A stretch of 7,899 nt of DNA from Serpentinimonas sp. GTDB lineage: Bacteria; Pseudomonadota; Gammaproteobacteria; Burkholderiales; Burkholderiaceae_C. The stretch is taken from contig JALOSG010000167.1 of NCBI GenBank assembly GCA_025458665.1, positions 1 through 7,899 on the forward strand, in the 5' to 3' direction. Both the position numbers and the translations under genes were made by a program. This document shows positions 1 through 6,101 of this stretch, in pieces. Positions within the stretch are counted from its first letter, which is position 1. Each line of letters begins with the position of its first letter. The notes below the pieces were generated by a model. It was not told the DNA's origin and made no database searches. It saw only the letters and a list, made by a program, of their open reading frames with translations.

Positions 1-2322
1 CCCGATGTGGCCGTGTTTGCGCCCCATGTGCAGGCCGTTTTTGGCCGTTTTGCGCCAGGCCAGCCGCGCCACATTCCCTTCAGCGTGGCCGATGTGGGGC
101 AGCGGGACAGCCCCCTGGCGCTGGCCGTGGCGCAGCTGCTGGAATTGCCGTCTTCCCCGGTGGCGCTGAGTGAGTGGGCCGCGCTGTTCGATGTGCCCGC
201 CGTGCGCCAGCGCTTCGGCCTTGCCGAGGCGGAAGTGGCCACGCTGCAACACTGGCTGCACGAGGCCGGCGTGCGCTGGGGCCTGGACGCCGCGCACCGG
301 CAGCGCTGGGGCTGGCAGCCCGACCTGCCAGACGTGGCGCAGAACACCTGGTCGTTCGGCTTGCGCCGCTTGTTGCTGGGTCATGCCATGGGCACGGCGG
401 GGGTGTGGTGTGGTGTGGCGGCGCTGCCGGCCAGCACCAGCCTGTCGGTGCGCCTGCTGGACGCATTGGTTCAGTGGCTGGACGCCATGGACGAGACGTT
501 GCAGGTGCTGCTGCAGCCGCACAGCCCGGAAGCATGGCTGCGGCATCTGCGCGCCATGCTGGAGCGTTTCCTGCTGCCGCTCACCGAGCCCGAACAACGC
601 CAGATGGAGCGCCTGCTGCAGCCGCTGCAGCGCTGGCATGCCGACTGCGCGGCCGTGGACCTGACAGAACCCGTAGCCCTGGAAGTGGTGCGCGACCACT
701 GGACCGCGCAATGGAGCGCGCCCACCCTGAGCCAGCGTTTTTTTGGTGGCGGCGTGCAGTTCGCCACCCTCATGCCCATGCGCACCATCCCGTTCCGCGT
801 GGTGTGCCTGCTGGGCATGAACGACGGCGACTACCCGCGCCGGGTCAGCCCGCGCGATTTCGACCTCATGGCGCGCCAGATGCGCCCCGGCGACCGCTCC
901 CGCCGCGAGGACGACCGCTACCTCTTTCTGGAAGCGCTGCTCAGCGCCCGCGAGCGCTTCTACCTCAGCTGGCAAGGCCGCGACGCCAGCGACGACACGC
1001 TGCGCCCGCCCTCGGTGCTGGTGGCGCAACTGATGGACGCGCTGGGGCAGTACTGGACGCCCCGGCCTGAGGCGCGGCTCTACCCGCTGCAGCCGTTCTC
1101 CGCGCGCGCCTTCCAGGCGCCAGGGAGCTATGCGGACGATTGGGCTGCGCTGTACCGTCGGCCCGAAGAGTCTCCGGTGCTTGTGCCCGATCTTCCACCC
1201 GATGCCGTGCCCAGCAGCCCCGTCGGCGAACTGCAACGGGTCACGCTGGCCGAACTGGAGCGCTTCGTCCGCGAGCCTGCCGAATGGACGTTGCGCGATG
1301 GCTTGCAGGTGTGGCTCGCCGAGCCCGAAGGCGCCGACGACGACGCCGAGTCCTTCGGCCTGTCTGCGCTGGACCTGCACGCCACCGTGCGGCGGCTGGT
1401 GGAGGCTGCGGTGGCGCAGCAGGTGCTGGAAGCGCCAGAGAGCACCAGCGGCTGTCCTGACTGGCCCCCGCTGCTGGACGCACTGCAGGCCGAAGGTGTC
1501 TTGCCGCTGGCCGGTTTCGGGGCAGCCGCACGCGGTACGCTGGCGCACACGGCCCAGCAGCTGCTGGACCGGCTGGCGCCATGGAGGCGGCTTTTCCCCG
1601 GCACAGCCACGGAGCCGCTGCACGCGGAGGTACGGCTGGATGCATCCGTTGCCCACGGGGATGCAGCCGGCTCCACCATCGCCGGCGCCGTGGGCGGGCT
1701 CTGGTGCACGCCCGGTGGCATCCAGCCCAGCAGCGCGGCCCGTTGGCTCCAGTGGGCAGTGTGGCCCACCGAGCTGGTGAAAAACTACCCGGATGGTGGC
1801 CGGCGGGTACCCCGCCTTGACACACTGCGGGCGCTGTGGGTGCGGCATGTGTGGCTGTCGGCGGCGGGGCAAGAGGTCACCACGGTCATGGTGGCGCCCC
1901 GGCACCATCTGGAGCTTGCCCCGCTGGGCGTTGCTGCAGCGCGCCAGCAACTGGCCGACTGGCTGGCAGCCATGGCGACCGCGCGCCACCAGCCGTTGTG
2001 CCTGAGTGCCAAGGTGGCGCTGCGCTATCTGCAGGAGGGTGCCCGCGGCCTGGACTTTGCACGCAAAGCCTTTCAGGGCCAGGCGTCCAGCGCCGAAACG
2101 GAACTGAGTTTCAGTGCCTTGAAGGCGGGGTCGGGCGGTAACAGCAACCACGGGGAGCGTGCGCGTTCGGCCTATCTGTACCGTCTGGCCGATGACTTTG
2201 CCCCCATGGCGGAAGCGCTTCCTCTGTGGGCGCCGCGCCTGTACGGGCTGCTGGTTTCACACGCCAGCCTGAAACTGCCGCAAGCGGGCCCCACCCCGCC
2301 GGACAGCGAAGGAACGCCATGA
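1..2322 (+). CDS. recC: RecBCD subunit RecC, 3' part (5' end outside window)
   Basis: RecC is the scaffold subunit of RecBCD. It carries inactive helicase-like and nuclease-like folds, splits the DNA strands and recognises Chi. The frame is open from base 1, so the first GTG/ATG codons seen are internal; 773 residues are present against about 1122 in E. coli RecC (recalled), so roughly 350 N-terminal residues are missing. Visible conserved blocks (window residue numbers) are QAVFGRF at 11-17, the V-R-W-G-L-D segment at 91-96 followed by a TWSFGLRRLLLGHAM-like block, LMPMRTIPF then VVCLLGMNDGDYPR at 257-280, and GDRSRREDDRYLFLEAL at 297-313. All align closely with E. coli RecC. The C-terminal third is more diverged, as expected for the degenerate nuclease-like domain. 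The gene is intact to its TGA, which overlaps the recB start by ATGA. Many Chi-contacting residues lie upstream of the window, so Chi specificity cannot be judged. Confidence 0.97.
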   Translation, partial: PDVAVFAPHVQAVFGRFAPGQPRHIPFSVADVGQRDSPLALAVAQLLELPSSPVALSEWAALFDVPAVRQRFGLAEAEVATLQHWLHEAGVRWGLDAAHRQRWGWQPDLPDVAQNTWSFGLRRLLLGHAMGTAGVWCGVAALPASTSLSVRLLDALVQWLDAMDETLQVLLQPHSPEAWLRHLRAMLERFLLPLTEPEQRQMERLLQPLQRWHADCAAVDLTEPVALEVVRDHWTAQWSAPTLSQRFFGGGVQFATLMPMRTIPFRVVCLLGMNDGDYPRRVSPRDFDLMARQMRPGDRSRREDDRYLFLEALLSARERFYLSWQGRDASDDTLRPPSVLVAQLMDALGQYWTPRPEARLYPLQPFSARAFQAPGSYADDWAALYRRPEESPVLVPDLPPDAVPSSPVGELQRVTLAELERFVREPAEWTLRDGLQVWLAEPEGADDDAESFGLSALDLHATVRRLVEAAVAQQVLEAPESTSGCPDWPPLLDALQAEGVLPLAGFGAAARGTLAHTAQQLLDRLAPWRRLFPGTATEPLHAEVRLDASVAHGDAAGSTIAGAVGGLWCTPGGIQPSSAARWLQWAVWPTELVKNYPDGGRRVPRLDTLRALWVRHVWLSAAGQEVTTVMVAPRHHLELAPLGVAAARQQLADWLAAMATARHQPLCLSAKVALRYLQEGARGLDFARKAFQGQASSAETELSFSALKAGSGGNSNHGERARSAYLYRLADDFAPMAEALPLWAPRLYGLLVSHASLKLPQAGPTPPDSEGTP
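2308..2314 (+). promoter_or_regulatory. Ribosome binding site of recB
   Basis: GAAGGAA lies within the last codons of recC; its AAGGA core ends 5 nt before ATG 2319. It supports 2319 rather than 2226 as the recB start. With the ATGA overlap it suggests recB is translated by ribosomes finishing recC or re-initiating there. Confidence 0.8.
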
Positions 2323-5300
2323 GTACCGACATCGGCACCGACATCGACATCGGCACCCCCGAACGCCTGGGCCTGCCGCTGCGCGGCCAGCAAGTCATAG
2401 AGGCCAGCGCCGGCACCGGCAAAACCTACACCCTGGCTGCCCTATACGTACGGCTGGTGCTGGGCCACGGCCGGGCCATGCCGCTGTTGCCGCCGCAGAT
2501 TCTGGTCATGACCTTCACCGAGGCGGCCACGGCCGAGTTGCGCGCCCGCATCCGCGACCGGCTGGCCGGCGCCAGCGCGTTCTTCCGTGCCTCTGCGCTG
2601 GGTGCGGAGCCTGCCAGCGCGGACGATTTTCTGCTCCGCCTGCGGGGCAGCATCCCGGACACCGACTGGCTGGATGCCGCCCACCGCCTGGCCCTGGCCG
2701 CGCAATGGATGGACGATGCCGCCGTGTTCACCATCCACGGCTGGAGCCAGCGCATGTTGCGCGAGCACGCATTCGAAAGCGCCAGCCTGTTCGATCAGGA
2801 AGTGCTGACCGACCCCTCGGACCTGCACCGCGCTGTGGCGCGCGACTACTGGCGCCGCTGGATGTACCCCATGCCGCCCGATGCCGTGGCGCTGGTGCAG
2901 AAAGTGGCCGCCGACCCCGATGCGCTGTTGAAGAAAGTGCTGCCCTTGTGGCAGCAATGGGCGCGCCAACCCACAGGCGTACCGGCGGGCGGTGGCACCA
3001 CCTCGGGCACCACCCCAGCCACCCTGGCCCAGGCCGCCGCTGTCTGGATGAATGAGGAACGCCGCCTGGATGCGCTGGCCCGTGCTGCCTTCACGCCGGC
3101 GTGGCGCACGGCGGTGGGCCATGCCGCCGCCGCCAAGGGCCTCAAGGGCTACGCCGCCAACCACCTCGTGGGCTGGCTGCAAAAGCTGGACGACTGGATG
3201 GCCGGTGGCGACATCGACCCCAAGACCCTGGAGCGCTTTGGCCACGACAAGCTCGCCCAAGCCTGGAAGAACCCGCCCCCCGATCTGGACTTCTCCACCC
3301 TGACCCCGCTGGACGACTGGGTTTCCCACCGGAACCAGCCGCCCAGTATCGAGCCCGACCTGCTGGCCCATGCCGCCCACGCCATGCGGCAGGATGTGCA
3401 GCGCCACAAGGACGCGCAGGCACAGTTCGGATTCGACGATCTGCTGCAACGGCTCTACCACGCGGTGCGCCAGCCCGATGGCGCCATGGCCGCCGCCATA
3501 CGCCGCCAGTACCCGGTCGCGCTGGTGGACGAGTTCCAGGACACCGATCCGTGGCAGTACGGTGCGCTGGAAGTGATTTATGGCGGTGCCCCTGAAACCG
3601 GGGGTGATGCCCCCGACACCCCCACGCTGCTCATGATCGGCGACCCCAAACAGGCCATCTACAGCTTCCGCGGGGCCGATCTGCCCACCTACCTGCGGGC
3701 CCGCGACCAGGCCGCCGGCATCCACACCCTGAGCGACAACTTCCGGTCCGCGCCGCCCGTGGTGGAGGCCGTGAACCACATCTTCCTGCACGCCAGCCAG
3801 CCCTTTGGCCGCGTGCCTTACGTGGAGGTGAACGCGCGCCGCACCGAGCTGGAGCTGCTGGAGTATCCCGATGGCACCCGCGCGCCCGCGCTGACGGTGT
3901 GGCACCCCGAAGGCTGTGAGGAGCTCACCCAGCCACAGTACCAGCAGCTGATGGCGCGCCACTGCGCCGAGCGCATGGCCAACTGGGTGCAGGCCGGCAA
4001 GGCGCAGCCCGGCGACATGGCGGTGCTGGTGCGCAGTGGCACCGAAGCGCAGGTGGTGCGCCGGGCGTTGGCTGCTGCCGGCTTGCGCAGCGTGTTCCTG
4101 TCCGAGAAGCGCAGCGTGTTTGCCACCCGCGAGGCCGAGGACCTGTGGCGCTTCCTGCGTGCCGTGCACGCGGCGCACACCGGGGAAGCCGGCCTGGCCC
4201 TGCGCGCCGCACTGGCCACCCGTACCTGGGGCCTTTCGTGGCCGGCGCTGCACGCACTACAGACCGACGAACCCGCCTGGGAGCGCCGGCTGGAGCAACT
4301 GCAGCAGTGGCAAGCCTGCTGGCAGCAGCAGGGCGTGCTGGCACTCGTTGTCCGCTGGCTGCACGATGAGAACCTGCCGGTGCAGCTGTTCCAGCGCGCG
4401 CCCCAGCACGCCGAAAGGCGGCTCACCAACCTGCTGCAGCTGGCCGAGCTGTTGCAGCAAGCAGCCGTGCAGTTGCACGGGCCGGCTGCGCTGTTGCGCC
4501 ACCTGGAGCGTCTGCTGCAAGACCCTGCCAGCGCCGGAGACAGCGCGCCACTGCGGCTGGAAAGCGACGAGCAGCTGGTCCAGGTCATCACCATGCACAA
4601 AAGCAAGGGCCTGGAGTACCCGCTGGTGTTCGTGCCCTTCGCGTCGGGCTTCCACAAGAACGATGGCGCCCCCGCTGCAGGGGACGGCAGCCACGGCCCG
4701 GACCGCGACGGTAGCGGCGAGGGCGGTGGCCAGCGGGATAGAGACGCCGACAGCGAATCGGCCGCAGACCCCGATGGGGCAACGCTGCCGGAGGCCGACG
4801 GCGAAGGCATCCGCCTGCTGTACGTGGCCCTGACGCGGGCGCAGCGCGGCATCTGGATGGGGGTAGCGCCCCTGAAGAACGACTTCAGGAAAGACGCCAC
4901 ACAGGGCAAGAGCGCTCTGTCGCGCTTGCTGGGCCGCCAGAGCGCCCAGGACCTGCCCGCTTGCCTGGCGGGCTGGGCGGCCTGTGCCCACATACGCCTG
5001 GAGCCGGTGCCCACCGATGCGCTGGCTGCGCCCGACCGTGGCGCTCCAACTGCCTTGGCGGAGGTTTTAAAGCCGGCCCCCGTCCAGCACTTCATCCAGG
5101 CCCCTCTACAGGCCCATCTACAGGCCCTCGTTCCCCAGCGCCGCCACCGCAGCCGCAGCTGGACGGCCAGCTTCAGCGCGCTGGTGCGACCCAACGCCAC
5201 CCCAACGGCCGATGTGCCTGCCGCGCAAGACTGGCAGGACCAGCGCTGGGACGATGCGCTGCAGGACGCGGGGCCTGCCGCCGAGGCCGCCGCCAGCGCA

Positions 5301-6101
5301 CCTGCCGCCGTGCCCGTCGATGTGCCCGCCGATGTGCGCTGGAACGCTTTCCCCGCCGGCGCCCGTTACGGCACGTTGCTGCACGACCTGCTGGAGTGGC
5401 AGGCGCGGGAGGGCTGGCCGCTGGCGCAACCCGGCACCTCCCTACCAGACCCCAGCCAGGCCCAGCGCTGGCAGCAACTGCTGGCCGACAAAGCCCTGGC
5501 CTGCCAGCTCTCCGAGGCAGATACCGCCTTGCTGCAGGCGTGGTTGCCGCGCATCGTGTCCCACCCAGCCACTGTGCCCCCACAGGCCCAGGCGTTTTCG
5601 CTGCAGCATCTGCAGCCTGGGCGTTTCTGGCCTGAAATGGCCTTTACCTTTGCCGCCAGCCAGCTGGAGGCGAGCACGCTGGACCACACCCTGCGCCAGC
5701 AACTGCGCTTCACGCCCGAACTGCGCCAGCCTTTGCCGTCGCGGCGCCTGCAAGGCTGGCTCACCGGCTTCATGGACCTGGTGTTCGAGCAGGGCGGGCG
5801 CTATTACGTGCTCGACTACAAATCGAACCGGCTGGCCCGCTACGACACTGCCGCGCTGGAGCAGGCTATCCAGGAGCACCGCTACGACGTGCAGTTGGTG
5901 CTCTACGTGCTGGCCCTGCACCGGCTGCTGCGCGCGCGCCTGCCGCACTACCACTATGACCAGCACATGGGCGGCGGACTCTATTGGTTCGTTCGCGGCA
6001 TCGATGCCCCTGGGGCTGGCCTGTGGCACGCGCTGCCTCCCCACGCCCTGATCGATGCGCTGGACCGCCAGTTTGCCGCCCGCACAGAGGAGCCGGCATG
6101 A
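2319..6101 (+). CDS. recB: RecBCD subunit RecB: 3'-5' helicase and nuclease
   Basis: RecB is the SF1A (UvrD-like) helicase-nuclease of RecBCD and the subunit that loads RecA after Chi. Helicase motifs in order (residues): Walker A EASAGTGKT 28-36 with K35; TFTEAATAE 65-73; AVFTIHGW 135-142; Walker B DEFQDTDPWQY 404-414; GDPKQAIY 441-448; HKSKGLEYP 760-768; LLYVALTR 833-840. After a linker at about 925-1010 comes the nuclease domain with H1022 (GTLLHDLLEW), D1153 (GFMDLVF), D1166 and K1168 (LDYKSN). These match E. coli H956, D1067, D1080 and K1082 in order and spacing, so an active nuclease is predicted. Length is 1260 residues against about 1180 in E. coli; the extra residues fall mainly in low-complexity segments at the N-terminus, 782-829 and the linker. 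I chose ATG 2319 over the in-frame ATG 2226 because homology begins shortly after it, a Shine-Dalgarno sequence precedes it, and it forms an ATGA overlap with recC. Its own stop overlaps recD. Confidence 0.98.
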   Translation: MSTDIGTDIDIGTPERLGLPLRGQQVIEASAGTGKTYTLAALYVRLVLGHGRAMPLLPPQILVMTFTEAATAELRARIRDRLAGASAFFRASALGAEPASADDFLLRLRGSIPDTDWLDAAHRLALAAQWMDDAAVFTIHGWSQRMLREHAFESASLFDQEVLTDPSDLHRAVARDYWRRWMYPMPPDAVALVQKVAADPDALLKKVLPLWQQWARQPTGVPAGGGTTSGTTPATLAQAAAVWMNEERRLDALARAAFTPAWRTAVGHAAAAKGLKGYAANHLVGWLQKLDDWMAGGDIDPKTLERFGHDKLAQAWKNPPPDLDFSTLTPLDDWVSHRNQPPSIEPDLLAHAAHAMRQDVQRHKDAQAQFGFDDLLQRLYHAVRQPDGAMAAAIRRQYPVALVDEFQDTDPWQYGALEVIYGGAPETGGDAPDTPTLLMIGDPKQAIYSFRGADLPTYLRARDQAAGIHTLSDNFRSAPPVVEAVNHIFLHASQPFGRVPYVEVNARRTELELLEYPDGTRAPALTVWHPEGCEELTQPQYQQLMARHCAERMANWVQAGKAQPGDMAVLVRSGTEAQVVRRALAAAGLRSVFLSEKRSVFATREAEDLWRFLRAVHAAHTGEAGLALRAALATRTWGLSWPALHALQTDEPAWERRLEQLQQWQACWQQQGVLALVVRWLHDENLPVQLFQRAPQHAERRLTNLLQLAELLQQAAVQLHGPAALLRHLERLLQDPASAGDSAPLRLESDEQLVQVITMHKSKGLEYPLVFVPFASGFHKNDGAPAAGDGSHGPDRDGSGEGGGQRDRDADSESAADPDGATLPEADGEGIRLLYVALTRAQRGIWMGVAPLKNDFRKDATQGKSALSRLLGRQSAQDLPACLAGWAACAHIRLEPVPTDALAAPDRGAPTALAEVLKPAPVQHFIQAPLQAHLQALVPQRRHRSRSWTASFSALVRPNATPTADVPAAQDWQDQRWDDALQDAGPAAEAAASAPAAVPVDVPADVRWNAFPAGARYGTLLHDLLEWQAREGWPLAQPGTSLPDPSQAQRWQQLLADKALACQLSEADTALLQAWLPRIVSHPATVPPQAQAFSLQHLQPGRFWPEMAFTFAASQLEASTLDHTLRQQLRFTPELRQPLPSRRLQGWLTGFMDLVFEQGGRYYVLDYKSNRLARYDTAALEQAIQEHRYDVQLVLYVLALHRLLRARLPHYHYDQHMGGGLYWFVRGIDAPGAGLWHALPPHALIDALDRQFAARTEEPA
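2325..2357 (+). repeat. Short tandem repeat at recB N-terminus (12-bp period)
   Basis: ACCGACATCGGC is followed by ACCGACATCGAC and then ATCGGCACC, encoding TDIG-TDID-IGT at RecB residues 3-13. It directly follows the start codon and precedes the first conserved block (LGLPLRGQQVIEASAGTGKT region). The period is a multiple of three, so unit gain or loss would keep the frame. It is probably an unstructured N-terminal extension. Confidence 0.7.
5097..5130 (+). repeat. Tandem repeat in RecB helicase-nuclease linker (12-bp period)
   Basis: CAGGCCCCTCTA is followed by CAGGCCCATCTA and then CAGGCCCTCG, encoding QAPL-QAHL-QALV at RecB residues 927-938. It falls in the region joining the helicase body to the nuclease domain, which is poorly conserved in the family. 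The near-identity of the units at the DNA level suggests duplication by slippage rather than selection for a motif. Confidence 0.7.
5310..5336 (+). repeat. Second short repeat in RecB linker (12-bp period)
   Basis: GTGCCCGTCGAT is followed by GTGCCCGCCGAT and a third GTG, encoding VPVD-VPAD-V at RecB residues 998-1006. It sits just ahead of the nuclease-domain block that contains H1022 and directly follows an Ala/Pro-rich run. Two and a quarter units only, so chance or codon bias could contribute. Confidence 0.55.
6087..6092 (+). promoter_or_regulatory. Ribosome binding site of recD
   Basis: GAGGAG lies within the last codons of recB and ends 5 nt before ATG 6098. It is a near-ideal Shine-Dalgarno sequence and fixes the recD start at the ATGA overlap with the recB stop. 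Confidence 0.85.

Noticed and set aside
403..417. GTGTG repeated three times in recC (5-bp period)
   Set aside because: It could in principle slip out of frame, but three units are too few to call a phase-variable locus. The reading frame is intact and the protein aligns through it.
174..1070. Long open frame (298 codons) on the + strand overlapping recC in another frame
   Set aside because: Its translation is Ala/Arg/Pro-rich with no recognisable motif, and recC in the same interval matches the family well. Long shadow frames are expected at about 70% GC.
2226..2318. Possible earlier in-frame ATG for recB, adding 31 residues
   Set aside because: It would overlap recC by about 97 nt, and its extra residues do not resemble RecB. 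ATG 2319 has a Shine-Dalgarno sequence and an ATGA junction.
3600..3614. GGGGG-TGATG-CCCCC hairpin as a terminator
   Set aside because: It lies inside the recB coding sequence, the stem is only 5 bp, and no T run follows.
2442..4253. Antisense open frame of 603 codons opposite recB
   Set aside because: It is a mirror of recB third-position GC bias, with Gly/His/Val/Gln-rich composition and no domain. The conserved helicase motifs are all on the + strand.
3818..5200. Antisense open frame of 460 codons opposite recB
   Set aside because: Ser/Ala/Arg-rich low-complexity translation, no motif and no convincing ribosome binding site; a shadow of recB.
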